Source: Nitrospirota bacterium (GTDB lineage Bacteria; Nitrospirota; Leptospirillia; Leptospirillales; Leptospirillaceae). Taken from it: 64,000 bases of DNA. The notes under the pieces were generated by a model. It did not search any database, was not told the DNA's origin, and saw nothing but the letters and a program-made list of their open reading frames with translations. Below are positions 54,160 to 63,904 of the stretch, one piece after another. The DNA lies in NCBI GenBank assembly GCA_023481175.1, contig JAMCWM010000036.1, positions 30,800-94,799 of the forward strand, in the 5' to 3' direction. The position numbers and the translations under genes are program-made. Numbering within the stretch: the stretch's first letter is position 1; the number at the start of each line of letters is the position of its first letter.

Positions 54160-57075
54160 ATGCTGTCGATCACGGTAAGGAGAGGAAAAAGCGCGGCGGA
54201 TGTCGAAAGGACGGCCGACTATCCCGACGAGGTGCGCCGGGAACTCGAAAAACAGGGGATGATCCCCCCCGGGGACGGGAAAGAGGCCGAACAGCCCGCA
54301 GGGGCGGTCGAGGACTACTATGCCCAGGGGAACAACAAGACCCCTTCCCTGTGGATGGGATCAGCTGCGGAAATCCTTGGTCTCTCCGGAGCGGTCAATC
54401 GTGAGGATCACATAAAAACCCTCCAGGGCCTCGATCCTAAAACCGGAGAAGGCCTTGTCCAGGGGGCCGGAGCGGAACGGCGCTACGCCTGGGACCTGAC
54501 CTTTTCCGCGCCGAAATCGGTCTCCATTGTGTGGGCCATCGGGGACGAGGAAACCCGCCAGGCGATCGAGGACGCCCAGACGCGGGCCGTGGCCGAGGTC
54601 ATAACATTCGTCGAGGAGACTTTCCCCCTGGCCCGGAGGGGAAAAGGCGGGGCCGAGGCTGAGAAGGCCCATCTTCTCGCTTCCGTTTTTCTCCACGGAT
54701 CGTCCCGGGATCTGGACCCCCAAATCCACTCCCACGCCATGCTCCAGAACTTGCTCCAACGGTTAGACGGGACGTTCGGGACGATGGAGCCCAAACGGAT
54801 CTTCGAATGGAAATTGACACTGGGAGCCTTGTACCGGGCGGGACTTTCCCGGGGCATGAAGGAGTTGGGGTTTGGGATCGAAGCCGACCGGGACTACTTT
54901 CGGCTCTCGGAGATCCCGAAGGAACTGGAGGAAGAGTTCAGCAAGCGCCGGGCGGAGATCGAAGCCGCGCTCAAGAAAAAAGGCTTCTCCGGAGGAAAGG
55001 CGGCGGAAATGGCCGCCCTGAATACGCGGGCTAAAAAGGAAGTCCTCGATACGGCCGTTCTTCAGGAGCAGTGGGAGAAGATCGCCCAGGAGTTCGGCGT
55101 GACCCGGGAGGGGGTCGAGAAGCTCCGGAGCGTCGGAAAAGAAAACGCAGCCGGGATCGATTTGGACTGGAAGGGCCTGTTCGCCTTCCTCACCGCGAAG
55201 GACGCCGTGTTTTGCGAGAAGGACCTTTACAAGACCGTTGCGGTCGCGCTGTCCCAGAACGGAGAGGGAGGCGAGGCGGTGAAAAAGGAAGTCGATGCGA
55301 TCCGGCGGGATCCCGAGGTCGTACTGCTCCGGGGGAAGGACGGAGAAACGTATTTCACCACCCGGGAGATGCTCGACCTTGAGAATGGAATCCTGAAGCG
55401 GGCTCGGGAGGGAAAAGAGGACCGTATCCATGTTGTGGACGAGGGCGCCGTCCGCGGATCCGTGGCGCAGTTCGAGGAGGAGCGGGGATTCGCCCTCAGT
55501 TCCGAACAGCGGCGGGCCATTGACCACATGACCCGGGATCCGGGCCGGATCCAGATTGTCCAGGGGTGGGCCGGAGCCGGGAAGAGCACCGCCCTCACCC
55601 CGGTCCGGTACGCTCTGGAATCTTCCGGATTCGAGGTCGTGGGATGCGCCCTCCAGGGACGGACCGCCGAAAGGCTGGAGCAGGAAACCGGGATCCGGAG
55701 CCAGACGATCCATTCCTTTCTCATGGAACTGGAGGGAGGGACAACCGAGGACGGGAGCAGGACTCTTCCTTCCCGGTCCCTGTCCGCACGGTCCGCCGTG
55801 ATCGTGGACGAGGCCGCCATGAACGACACGCGACTCATGGCCCGGCTGGTCGGGGAGACGGAAAAAGCCGGGGCGAAGCTCCTCCTGGTTGGAGACGAGA
55901 AACAGGTGCCGCCCGTTTCGGCGGGATCCCCCTTCCGGACGCTGAAAAAAGAGTTGGGGTTCGCGGAACTGACGGAAAACCGGCGTCAGAGGGAGAATTG
56001 GCAGCGGGAGGCCTCGGGAGAAATCCGGGCGGGGAAGGTCCGGGAGGCCCTCGCCCGCTATGCCGAAAAAGGGATGATTGATGTGATCGCGACGCGGGAC
56101 GAGGCGATCCGGAAAACCGTCGAGGAGTGGCACAAGGCCTTCGACCCCGTGGCCCCGGAAAAATTCCTCCTCGCCGCCTACAGGAGAAAGGACGTGGCGG
56201 AAATGAACCGGCAGGCCCGGGAGGTCCTGCGAAAAAAAGGGGAACTCGGATCCCTGGAAGCCCGCGTACGAGTCATGGACCGGTCGGGAGAGTATCGGGA
56301 CGAGCGGACCTTTGCCGCCGGGGACCGGATCGTGTTTCTGAAAAACAGCCGGGCCCTCGACGTGAAAAACGGGACGGCGGGAACGGTCGAAAAGATCGGC
56401 CTGGACGGACGCGGGGAGTGGGCGTTCCGGGTCAAAACCGACGACGGGAAAACGGTCGTCTTCTCTCCGGCCGACTACGGACAGATCGACCACGGATACG
56501 CCACCACGATCCACAAGTCCCAGGGAGCCACGGTCGAGCGGTCGTTCAACCTAGTCGGAGGGACGGGATTGGAAGAACTATACGTCCAGCTCACCCGCCA
56601 GAAGGACGGAGCCCGGATCGTCATGCTCGAGGACCAATTGAACCGGGCGATCGATGAAGCCGGGATTGAGACGGCCCCAACACGGAAAATGGCGGAGTAC
56701 GCCCGAGACTTGGCCGAAAAGCAGGGGGTCACGCTTCCGGAGGCCTGCCTTTCGGATTTCGACTCCTGCCGGGATTTTCTGAACAAGGGATCCGACCACC
56801 GGATTGAGGGGGAGAAGAGAATCGAATTTGGGCTGGAGAAGCTCGGTTCATTGATCGAGTCTCTTTCCCGAAGCCGGGAGAAGGCGAATGTTCTGGATTT
56901 CGAGATCGAGGCAAGCCGGGGAATCGGGAAAGAACGGGATCAGGAGCGTGCTGACAGGGCATGGGAGATATCGGAAGAGCGCAGGGAAAAGGATCAGATC
57001 CTGGAGAAGGGGCGAGAACAGGTCAAAGAACCGCCCCAGCGAAACCTCGGCCGGGACAGGGAAATGGGGATGTAA
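54160..57075 (+). CDS. MobF relaxase-helicase (TrwC/TraI type)
   Basis: 971 residues from the ATG at 54160 (AAGGGAG upstream; MLSI matches the family start; ATG 54112 is an alternative). The relaxase domain has the nicking tyrosines in EDYYAQ (Tyr53, Tyr54) and the metal-binding histidines in HGSSRDLDPQIHSHA (His179, His190, His192). The C-terminal RecD-like helicase has Walker A GWAGAGKST (469-477), Walker B VIVDEAAM and ATTIHKSQGATV. It nicks oriT and unwinds DNA for conjugal transfer. An arginine/glutamate-rich coiled-coil tail follows. It marks the island as mobilizable. Confidence 0.93.
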   Translation: MLSITVRRGKSAADVERTADYPDEVRRELEKQGMIPPGDGKEAEQPAGAVEDYYAQGNNKTPSLWMGSAAEILGLSGAVNREDHIKTLQGLDPKTGEGLVQGAGAERRYAWDLTFSAPKSVSIVWAIGDEETRQAIEDAQTRAVAEVITFVEETFPLARRGKGGAEAEKAHLLASVFLHGSSRDLDPQIHSHAMLQNLLQRLDGTFGTMEPKRIFEWKLTLGALYRAGLSRGMKELGFGIEADRDYFRLSEIPKELEEEFSKRRAEIEAALKKKGFSGGKAAEMAALNTRAKKEVLDTAVLQEQWEKIAQEFGVTREGVEKLRSVGKENAAGIDLDWKGLFAFLTAKDAVFCEKDLYKTVAVALSQNGEGGEAVKKEVDAIRRDPEVVLLRGKDGETYFTTREMLDLENGILKRAREGKEDRIHVVDEGAVRGSVAQFEEERGFALSSEQRRAIDHMTRDPGRIQIVQGWAGAGKSTALTPVRYALESSGFEVVGCALQGRTAERLEQETGIRSQTIHSFLMELEGGTTEDGSRTLPSRSLSARSAVIVDEAAMNDTRLMARLVGETEKAGAKLLLVGDEKQVPPVSAGSPFRTLKKELGFAELTENRRQRENWQREASGEIRAGKVREALARYAEKGMIDVIATRDEAIRKTVEEWHKAFDPVAPEKFLLAAYRRKDVAEMNRQAREVLRKKGELGSLEARVRVMDRSGEYRDERTFAAGDRIVFLKNSRALDVKNGTAGTVEKIGLDGRGEWAFRVKTDDGKTVVFSPADYGQIDHGYATTIHKSQGATVERSFNLVGGTGLEELYVQLTRQKDGARIVMLEDQLNRAIDEAGIETAPTRKMAEYARDLAEKQGVTLPEACLSDFDSCRDFLNKGSDHRIEGEKRIEFGLEKLGSLIESLSRSREKANVLDFEIEASRGIGKERDQERADRAWEISEERREKDQILEKGREQVKEPPQRNLGRDREMGM

Positions 57076-57260
57076 AGGGTTTAAGTATACAAGTTTTCAA
57101 CCCGAAACTCCTACGCAGTTTTCTCCCTATTGGAATTCATTAGATACCATCTAAATTGCAACAAAATAGCCCTTGTGGAACAATGTGGCCTAGACCTACG
57201 GCAATCAATGATGTTTCGTAATAATGAATCAGATATTTGGTAGCAACAGCTTTATTGAAC

Positions 57261-57590
57261 TCAAAATACTTGGGATCCAGGTTCGACTTCTCCCACTGAT
57301 TCAAGGAGTACAACCCGATTAAGGCGGTCCGGTACACCAAGCACCAAGACCTGTGACTCGAAGTTGGCTATTCGCCGGGGAGGAAGATTGATTACTGCGA
57401 TAACAAGACGCCCAATAAGTTCCTCTTTCCTATAAAGCATTGTGATCTGAGCGCTGGAACGAAGGATACCCATTTCTCCGAAGTCTATAGTTAGTTTATA
57501 TGATGATTTATGGGCTTCCGGAAAATCCTCAACGGATTGAATCCGACCGACTCGCATGTCAAGTTGCTTGAAGCAATCGTAAACGTTCAT
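57261..57590 (-). CDS. CsaA-like tRNA-binding (EMAP/OB-fold) protein
   Basis: 109 residues, single tRNA-binding OB fold: DMRVGRIQSVEDFPEAHKSSYKLTIDFG and SAQIT...EELIGRLVIAVINLPPRRI...EVLVLGVPD are typical of CsaA and of the C-terminal domain of bacterial MetRS. CsaA is a chaperone or tRNA binder. It is the last minus-strand gene of the cargo, which also encodes a MetRS-like enzyme lacking this domain; a functional link is plausible but unproven. The gap to the relaxase (57076-57260) shows nothing. Confidence 0.85.
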   Translation of the reverse strand: MNVYDCFKQLDMRVGRIQSVEDFPEAHKSSYKLTIDFGEMGILRSSAQITMLYRKEELIGRLVIAVINLPPRRIANFESQVLVLGVPDRLNRVVLLESVGEVEPGSQVF

Positions 57591-58157
57591 TTCCGATCCC
57601 CCCTAAAGAGTTATAGCTGAAAGTGGAATGGGCCCCTAACTGGAATCGAGATTCAATTATATAAAGCTTGACTCCCACCAGTTTTCTTTATTTCCTCTCC
57701 TTCAGAATGCTAGATGAATCCAATAAAATAACGAAGATCATACTGATGGAACCTGGTTAGAAAATGCCAAATTTTCATGGTGCAGGGTGAGCCCGGCTCA
57801 TGAGGACTACGGAGACATTCGGGAATCTCACGTCTGGGATAAGAAAAACAACATAATTTCCCTGATTGGAGGATCCGGAGCTTTCGACCATCGTCGAAGC
57901 CGCTCTCGGTCAAGTCTAAAAGTTCCTGTAAATTTTCTTCATTAGAAAAATGGGTGTCCTAAAATGACTTGGCCGCCTTCCAGCCCGGAGGAACTGTTGT
58001 TCTGGCTCCCAAAAGTGTCAAGATCTCCGACTACACTTCGGCCAGCTGCCGTTGCCGACCCTCTGAAAAACTCGGTTTTTGAAAATCGACCTCAAAATAT
58101 ATGGGGGTTGATGAAAGGATCGGATAGTTCTTTTTTGCATTTCCGTCGTTCAAGATT
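57591..58157. other. Intergenic region, no gene supported
   Basis: 567 bases of A+T-rich sequence with a G+C-richer patch at about 57966-58090. Short open frames on both strands there look like eroded remains (for example one starting MTWPPSSPEELLFWL) and not complete genes. I see no terminator or repeat. Confidence 0.5.
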
Positions 58158-59417
58158 TTACATTGTGTATAATTCAGTCTGTTTGATAAATGCACAACAA
58201 ACGGCACTAACTAAACCTAAGAAGACCGCCAACGATGTGAATAATCCCCCTCCAACCGGTACCAACCCCAGAAGAAGTGTTCCAACAGCAATTCCACCGT
58301 GAAGCAGGGAATTGTTCCACGCAATGACCGTTGCACGTAGATGTGGAGCAGAAGTGGCGATGTAAGTCTGTACGAATACCTGGAAGCCTGCACCAAAGAA
58401 TGACCATATCAGTAAAAATATAATTGACCAGATAAGATTGCTTGCCAATACCGCCAACATCACAAAAGTAGTGACCGAGAGTGTAATAATAATACCTATC
58501 CAATGCACTGAGGACCGGGCTGCCACAACACGGTCGAACCACCAACCCGTAAAGATCGACCCACACATCGTCGCAACTCCGACTAACAATCCTACAAATC
58601 CTAGGTCACGTAGAGATAGCCCGAACCGGGTATCGAACAAAATCCCCACATACGAATAAGTGCCAAGTCTAGCTGCTTGAAGGGTAAAGGTCGCCAAGAA
58701 GGCATAAACGATGGGAGGGCTTTGCCACGGTAGTAGCAACGAATATGTCTGGAATGAGGCGGTGGGCCGATTGGGAACTATCATTTGGAACAATAATATT
58801 ACTAGCCCGCTGGCGAGTAGCCCCAGCAACAGAAATGTGTTACGCCATCCAATCAATGAAGCGATGAAGGTGCCCACAGGAACACCGATGACCTGCCCTA
58901 GCGCGTAAACCGACGCACTGAAGGAGATTATTTTCCCCTTTATCCTATCTGGAGCACGTTCAGCCAAATAGGCCCAACTCGACGGACCGGCGATCGCCCC
59001 ACCCAAACCAGTGACGGCTCTAGCACAGACCAACAAAGCAAAATTAGGGGCTATCGGAGAGGCGAGAGTGCCTATGGCGAAAATTGCTACTCCAACACAG
59101 ATCATAGCTCTTCGGGAGGTCTTGTCGGAGACGTTACCCAGAACTGGTCCCATAATGGCGTAGACGAAAACATAGGCGACGATTACAAGACTACTGGTGC
59201 CGGTGTCGACCTTAAAATCCTGTGCAATAGTTGGCAAAAGTGGGCTGAAGAGATACATTTCGATTCCCATGAGGAAAAAAAGCCCATAGATAGGAGCGAA
59301 TTCCCGGCCAACAAGGCGTATTGGACTGTTCTCTTCAGAACCTGGTGTTGACTCAACAAAGAATTTAGGCAAATTTACCAACCGATGAATTACGAGGTGA
59401 ATTTCACGGCGACGCAC
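58158..59417 (-). CDS. MFS exporter (DHA1-like)
   Basis: 419 residues, twelve membrane helices. GNVSDKTSRRAM is the loop after helix 2 and RAVTGLGGAIAGPSSWAYLAE the helix 4-5 motif of drug/H+ antiporters (motif C region follows in GQVIGVPVGTFIA). It probably exports the product of the neighbouring biosynthetic genes or gives self-protection. The GTG at 59417 has no clear ribosome site and overlaps the methyltransferase end; a start closer to helix 1 is possible. Confidence 0.82.
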   Translation of the reverse strand: MRRREIHLVIHRLVNLPKFFVESTPGSEENSPIRLVGREFAPIYGLFFLMGIEMYLFSPLLPTIAQDFKVDTGTSSLVIVAYVFVYAIMGPVLGNVSDKTSRRAMICVGVAIFAIGTLASPIAPNFALLVCARAVTGLGGAIAGPSSWAYLAERAPDRIKGKIISFSASVYALGQVIGVPVGTFIASLIGWRNTFLLLGLLASGLVILLFQMIVPNRPTASFQTYSLLLPWQSPPIVYAFLATFTLQAARLGTYSYVGILFDTRFGLSLRDLGFVGLLVGVATMCGSIFTGWWFDRVVAARSSVHWIGIIITLSVTTFVMLAVLASNLIWSIIFLLIWSFFGAGFQVFVQTYIATSAPHLRATVIAWNNSLLHGGIAVGTLLLGLVPVGGGLFTSLAVFLGLVSAVCCAFIKQTELYTM

Positions 59418-60127
59418 TGAGCAATACGATTTTTATTTGTGGACAAAGTTGTGACGTTGCATTCCGTAAGGAACTGTTCAAACCCGTGGTGGCTGAAGGA
59501 CTGTGAAACAAATCCTCCGGCACCACAAAACTTGACACCACCAAACGGAGCAGGTTCAGTACCCAACATGCCTATTCCACAAGCAGTGTAATAATTTCTC
59601 CTGATCTCTGTAGTCCAAGGGTCGGCATTGAAGACAGAAAGTACTCCATAGCCGCCACGTTCCTTCAGTATGTTAAGGATGGAGCGGGGCTTAGAAAGGT
59701 TTCCAATCAGGTTGAATGGAATCACATATAGCGTTGAGTTTCCGTCGATGTGGGAACTCCATTGGGCGGGGTTGTTAATATCTGCTACAATTGACCTAGC
59801 TGAACCCCTGAGACCTTCGTTGGCTATTCGGCGATTTAAAGTTTTAATAGCCTTTTCATTGATGTCCACACCAAGGTATCTAATCTCCAGCAACTTAGCT
59901 ATCTCCAAAGCACGGCCGTCATAACACCCGAACTCTACGAGAGTGTCACATCTTTGTTCCCGCGCTATCTGCAAGATGACCAGAGACTCTAATTGAAGAA
60001 ACGACAACAAGTCATCAGGAAAATTTGCTGCTTGCATAATAGCCGAAGAATTGCAACCACGGTAAAAATCCCCACTTGTAATAACCGATGAATTCTTAAT
60101 ACTATTGGCATTAACGTCAGATGACAT
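59390..60127 (-). CDS. SAM-dependent methyltransferase, class I
   Basis: 245 residues, ATG behind AGGAG. Motif I is LVEFGCYDGRALEIA (about residues 63-77) and the acidic end of strand 2 is YLGVDINEKAI; the rest follows a Rossmann methyltransferase. Substrate unknown; it resembles small-molecule rather than protein or RNA methyltransferases. It lies between an acetyltransferase and an exporter in a one-strand cluster. In 60128-60238 there is no gene. Confidence 0.75.
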   Translation of the reverse strand: MSSDVNANSIKNSSVITSGDFYRGCNSSAIMQAANFPDDLLSFLQLESLVILQIAREQRCDTLVEFGCYDGRALEIAKLLEIRYLGVDINEKAIKTLNRRIANEGLRGSARSIVADINNPAQWSSHIDGNSTLYVIPFNLIGNLSKPRSILNILKERGGYGVLSVFNADPWTTEIRRNYYTACGIGMLGTEPAPFGGVKFCGAGGFVSQSFSHHGFEQFLTECNVTTLSTNKNRIAQCVAVKFTS

Positions 60128-60238
60128 TATAACTCCTATAATATTTTAGCAGCATGTCAACAGAAGGACCGGATTGTGAATCCAGGAGTAAAAATGCCAA
60201 GCTTGTTGTTTTCAGGTGGAGCAATTTTGATTTGAGGT

Positions 60239-60832
60239 CTAAATGCGGCGTTGCGAAATCCGGTTCTCGATATTGGCGCGCACCGCAGGCCAGTCGTCTT
60301 CAATCACAGAAAAGACAACCGTCGTTCTCCAGGACCCATCCCGTCGACGAGCGTGCTTACGCAGATGCCCTTCTTCGGTCGCTCCAAGTGCAAGGATCGC
60401 TCGTTGGGACCGCACGTTTAAATTGTCGACATTGAATTCGGTGCGGGTGGCTCCTAAGGTGCCAAAGATATGATCAAGCAACAACAACTTAGACTCGAGG
60501 TTTATCACCGAGCCACGGACGACTTCTGAAATCCAGGTATATCCCACGGTGACCCGACGATGGGTCTTGTCCATGTTGTAGATCGAGGTCGTCCCAATAA
60601 TGTGGCCGTTGCGAGCATCGAGCTGAGTCAACACCTGTCGTCCGGAACAAAGGGCATTTTCCACGGATTCCCTATTTGGTGGCTTGGATTCGATCCCATA
60701 CGGGAAGAACTTCATCGTATCGGGGTCGTCGTGGGCCAGAGCTAGACCTTGGATATCGGCCATGACCGTGGGGCGGAGCATCACAAAACGTCCACAAAGT
60801 GATGGAGGATTTTTCCAGTTGTCGAGTTGCAT
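60239..60832 (-). CDS. GNAT acetyltransferase, RimJ/RimL type
   Basis: 197 residues. CGRFVMLRPTVMADIQGL at the start, IIGTTSIYN and the final acceptor-site strand RTEFNVDNLNVRSQRAILALGATEEGHLRKHARRRDG are typical of RimJ/RimL-like enzymes, which acetylate an N-terminus or a small amine. Here it is one base after the flavoprotein gene and probably modifies the pathway product or protects the host. Confidence 0.82.
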   Translation of the reverse strand: MQLDNWKNPPSLCGRFVMLRPTVMADIQGLALAHDDPDTMKFFPYGIESKPPNRESVENALCSGRQVLTQLDARNGHIIGTTSIYNMDKTHRRVTVGYTWISEVVRGSVINLESKLLLLDHIFGTLGATRTEFNVDNLNVRSQRAILALGATEEGHLRKHARRRDGSWRTTVVFSVIEDDWPAVRANIENRISQRRI

Positions 60833-60833
60833 A

Positions 60834-62279
60834 CTATTCTTGTCCGTTAACAGAGGCCTTAATATTGGCCACTGCGGTCTTAATATTCCGCGTAGCTTGA
60901 TAAAGAGACGACGAATACAAAAGGGAACCGCGTGTCACATAACCAATCCCATAGACTCGGGAAACCTTGCTATCCGGGCGCTTGATTCTTCCAGATCGTC
61001 TATCTACGCAAATCCCGCCATAGAGTTCTTCCAGAGCGGCACCAGAGGTGATAAGCATTTTTTCGAAATCTACTTGTCCAGCATTAGTCAGCCGCCCTGT
61101 TGCATCTATGATAACTTCATACCTTTCCTTCTTTGCGGCGCTGGAAATTCGGAATGCCCCTCCTCTCCGCTCGACCGTACCATTCCGAACCTCTAGCTGG
61201 CCTGTCGACATTGCATTACGAAGTTTGTGAGCAACCGATAATGGGATAGGTGCTGTCACTGCTTGAAGGAATCGGTAGTAACGGTCGTAAAAAAGCATTC
61301 GATCTTGATCACTGAAGCCATGCCAATAAACCGGAAGATCACGATTGGCGATAGAAATCGATAGGTTTTGAATGCGTCGATGACTTTCTATGGCGGGAAC
61401 TGGATCGAAGAGGTTACTCGCTCCCCGGCGTAACTTGGTCACATACCCGCTCAGATCGGTCAAGGAAACATTATAGGCGGCCAATTCGGCTATAAATTTC
61501 AATTCCAATTCTTTTAAGGTTGCCCCAGTGTGATCCGTGCGTTCTGGCTGAGTGAGAGGTAAGTCCTCTTCGAATTCCGCCCTGATATCCGGGATAATTC
61601 CTGATCTGGAAAACATGGAAACCCGAAGAGAGGTATTGGATTCAAGTAGAGCAAGCACGCAGTCGATGGCCGTGAGTCCTGTTCCGACGACCGCAACATG
61701 GCTTACCCCACGAACTGCAGTGCAAAGTTCACGAAGGGGATAGGGGTTGAGCATTTCTCCCGAAAATCGTGTGAAAGGCCGCTGTGGGCCGTGGCCAGTA
61801 CAAAGGACAAGGTAGTCAACTTCTAACTTCTGGGAGGGTAAGCTGATCTGTACTGTATTGCCGGTTTCTTCGACCCGTTCGACGAACTCATTAATATTTT
61901 TGAACACTCCACCGGAATCCACCCATAAATTCTCGATGGCATTGAGTCGCTGTTCAACATACTTACCAAAGGTTGCTCGGGTGAAATACTGTTGTTCCAC
62001 GGCTTGGCTGATCTCCTTCGGATTCTGCTCTATCCATCGCAAAAAATCAGGCTGATCGTCGAAAAGGAGAGACATGTGTTTTGCTTGGCGGTTTACCAGT
62101 GCACAGTCCATATCTTCAAGATAGACGGTGCCACGACCCCATTGTGAACCTCCATCGATCAAAACCACTTGGGGAAGGTCATGCTTGAATTGTCTAAATA
62201 ATTCATACAATAGTGCCGTTCCTGACGCACCTGCACCGATAACTCCTATCTTAGGATCTAATTCCGACTTCATTCCCAT
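60834..62279 (-). CDS. FAD/NAD(P)-binding monooxygenase-like flavoprotein
   Basis: 481 residues. The FAD loop is GAGASGTALL (Gly15-), the NAD(P) loop VVGTGLTAIDC (about 193-203), and between them CTGHGPQRPF, as in the TG motif between the two domains of class B flavin monooxygenases. The family is NAD_binding_9-like and its known members are few. In hydrazine pathways an N-hydroxylase supplies N6-hydroxylysine; this protein could play that part, but the closest lysine hydroxylases differ at their N-terminus. ATG 62279 or 62273 (GAAAGGG upstream). Confidence 0.72.
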   Translation of the reverse strand: MGMKSELDPKIGVIGAGASGTALLYELFRQFKHDLPQVVLIDGGSQWGRGTVYLEDMDCALVNRQAKHMSLLFDDQPDFLRWIEQNPKEISQAVEQQYFTRATFGKYVEQRLNAIENLWVDSGGVFKNINEFVERVEETGNTVQISLPSQKLEVDYLVLCTGHGPQRPFTRFSGEMLNPYPLRELCTAVRGVSHVAVVGTGLTAIDCVLALLESNTSLRVSMFSRSGIIPDIRAEFEEDLPLTQPERTDHTGATLKELELKFIAELAAYNVSLTDLSGYVTKLRRGASNLFDPVPAIESHRRIQNLSISIANRDLPVYWHGFSDQDRMLFYDRYYRFLQAVTAPIPLSVAHKLRNAMSTGQLEVRNGTVERRGGAFRISSAAKKERYEVIIDATGRLTNAGQVDFEKMLITSGAALEELYGGICVDRRSGRIKRPDSKVSRVYGIGYVTRGSLLYSSSLYQATRNIKTAVANIKASVNGQE

Positions 62280-62291
62280 CCCTTTCGTAAA

Positions 62292-63701
62292 TTAATAATG
62301 TCTGGTGACCTTAAAATTTAGCTGAATGAATAGATAGTCAACCATGTGCCGAAGCTCCTCAGTTTCAATTGCCGTTGCCCTTTTCGATTCAAAGAATTCT
62401 GTCACTTTGTTGATTTTGTTCAGTAGTTCCTCAATAGAAAAGTTTCGGGGGTCCGATAATTCAATAAGCGTAAGGCGAAACCTCTTCCCGACTTCGGTGA
62501 GGGGCCTATTGAAGATACTCTGGGCGTCCGATAACGGTATCTGGAGAGGAATACGATCCTCCAAAAAACCCTTGTCAAAATCAATCTCTGAATATTCTGG
62601 GCAAGATGCCATAAGTGAAGCCCGCAAGATATTGACAGGAAATTTTCCGGCGATATCTCTCGCCCAAATGACGTTGTTCTTGCTCGATGACATCTTGCGA
62701 TGGTTTAATGTGAGGAAACGATTGGCCTTCAAAGCAATCGGAATTACGTTTGGAAGGTTCATTATTTTAGCCAACAGTAAAAATAGAACGCAGTAATAGT
62801 AACTGTTGTCTACCCCAAAGTAGTAACTCACACGTATGTTACGGTTGATTTGGAGCGCCCGTCGGATGTCTTGTATAGTTCCGTTCGGTTCGACTTCGAG
62901 CAACCTTCCCAATGAATATATATGAGCGAAGAATATTTCCACCCAAGGATTAATTACTCGGCCATCAGAAATCTTGAATCCATAGTCGCTACGTAACGTA
63001 AGCACCACATAATGTTCGGATAGCTTTGTAAGCATCCTGGTGATGAACCTATTATCAATTGCAATATTTCTATATTGTTCCCGGATCCATTCGATGTCAT
63101 TTCGATTGATAGATATTGCATTTGGCACTCCATCCGAATCTTGTTGAGTGAATGTAGTGGCACCTGTCAATTCCTCTATTGGGCGAATCATCTGCTGTAT
63201 TTCTAGTGGCATCCCACAATTTTCACAAACATTCGCGAAAGCCCACTGAAGGCAGTGAGGACAAGTTCCAGAAACGTATGCTTCAGTGGCACTGTGCCGC
63301 TTGTCCGCTCCAATAAATTCAAACCGGCAAACAGCATGCGAGTCACGAAAAAGCTCAGCAAGGCAATTAGTCAAAAATCGTCGATAGGAGTCTTCAGTAT
63401 TGTCAATTTTTAGATCGAAATCGATATTGAAGCGCTGGAAGTCCTTGTCAATTAAGCCGATCATCTCGTGCCTGAAGGCATCGGTCTCGAGCCCTAACTC
63501 TATGGCTTTCTTGGCAACATAGGTTTGATAGTTGTCGATATGGGATAAATGAGCAGCGGTTTCCCCTAATGTTTTTCTAAGCTTCGTATTAATGTCAGCA
63601 CGAAGGTAGGGTCCAGCGATATGTCCAACATGGAGGCCTCCATTGGGGGTGGGCGGTGGGGTGAAGATGACATCCTTTGTGAGCGAAGCATCTATCATCA
63701 T
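62292..63701 (-). CDS. Methionyl-tRNA-synthetase-like enzyme, candidate hydrazine synthetase subunit
   Basis: 469 residues. HIGH motif as HVGH (24-27), KMSKS motif as KMSSS (336-340), and a zinc knuckle CPHC...CENC (Cys147, 150, 161, 164 region). The length lacks the C-terminal tRNA-binding domain of full MetRS. The ATG at 63701 overlaps the cupin stop (AGGAGG four bases upstream), so the two are translated together. In Spb40, Tri28 and related enzymes a cupin fused to a MetRS-like domain joins N6-hydroxylysine with an amino acid to form an N-N bond. A paralogous or resistant MetRS is the alternative. Confidence 0.78.
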   Translation of the reverse strand: MMIDASLTKDVIFTPPPTPNGGLHVGHIAGPYLRADINTKLRKTLGETAAHLSHIDNYQTYVAKKAIELGLETDAFRHEMIGLIDKDFQRFNIDFDLKIDNTEDSYRRFLTNCLAELFRDSHAVCRFEFIGADKRHSATEAYVSGTCPHCLQWAFANVCENCGMPLEIQQMIRPIEELTGATTFTQQDSDGVPNAISINRNDIEWIREQYRNIAIDNRFITRMLTKLSEHYVVLTLRSDYGFKISDGRVINPWVEIFFAHIYSLGRLLEVEPNGTIQDIRRALQINRNIRVSYYFGVDNSYYYCVLFLLLAKIMNLPNVIPIALKANRFLTLNHRKMSSSKNNVIWARDIAGKFPVNILRASLMASCPEYSEIDFDKGFLEDRIPLQIPLSDAQSIFNRPLTEVGKRFRLTLIELSDPRNFSIEELLNKINKVTEFFESKRATAIETEELRHMVDYLFIQLNFKVTRHY

Positions 63702-63904
63702 TTTTCCTCCTCGCTCCACCAGAAGCTAAACAGGCGGAAGGAGTCATTGCCAGTGTTCAAAACGCGGTGCAGTTTGTCGGGTGGAAGCACTACGATGTCT
63801 CCTTCATGGAGCACTTGTGTCTCACCTTCTACCCACACTGTGGCCTGTCCATTAATCAGGTAGAGAAACTCCGTGTCACGGATCGCCCTAATGGCGCCAC
63901 CCAT
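63698..63904 (-). CDS. Cupin-domain protein, 5' end unresolved
   Basis: From the ATG at 63904 it encodes 68 residues; the frame is open back to a stop at 63961-63959, so the start may be a non-ATG codon a little upstream. Cupin motif 2, GDIVVLPPDKLHRVLN, is complete; motif 1 has the glutamate and glycine (TEFLYLINGQ) but not the usual two histidines. It is fused translationally to the MetRS-like gene by ATGA. GGGAGGAAAT near 63975 is the only ribosome-like site and is about 19 bases before the first candidate codon. Confidence 0.65.
   Translation of the reverse strand: MGGAIRAIRDTEFLYLINGQATVWVEGETQVLHEGDIVVLPPDKLHRVLNTGNDSFRLFSFWWSEEEK

Noticed and set aside
54763..56514. 583-residue minus-strand ORF opposite the relaxase
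   Set aside because: It mirrors the G+C-rich helicase codons; no motif, no ribosome site, and the + strand has all relaxase and helicase motifs.
57964..58302. 112-residue + strand ORF
   Set aside because: Its second half is antisense to the MFS gene and the first half looks like an eroded remnant; no ribosome site.
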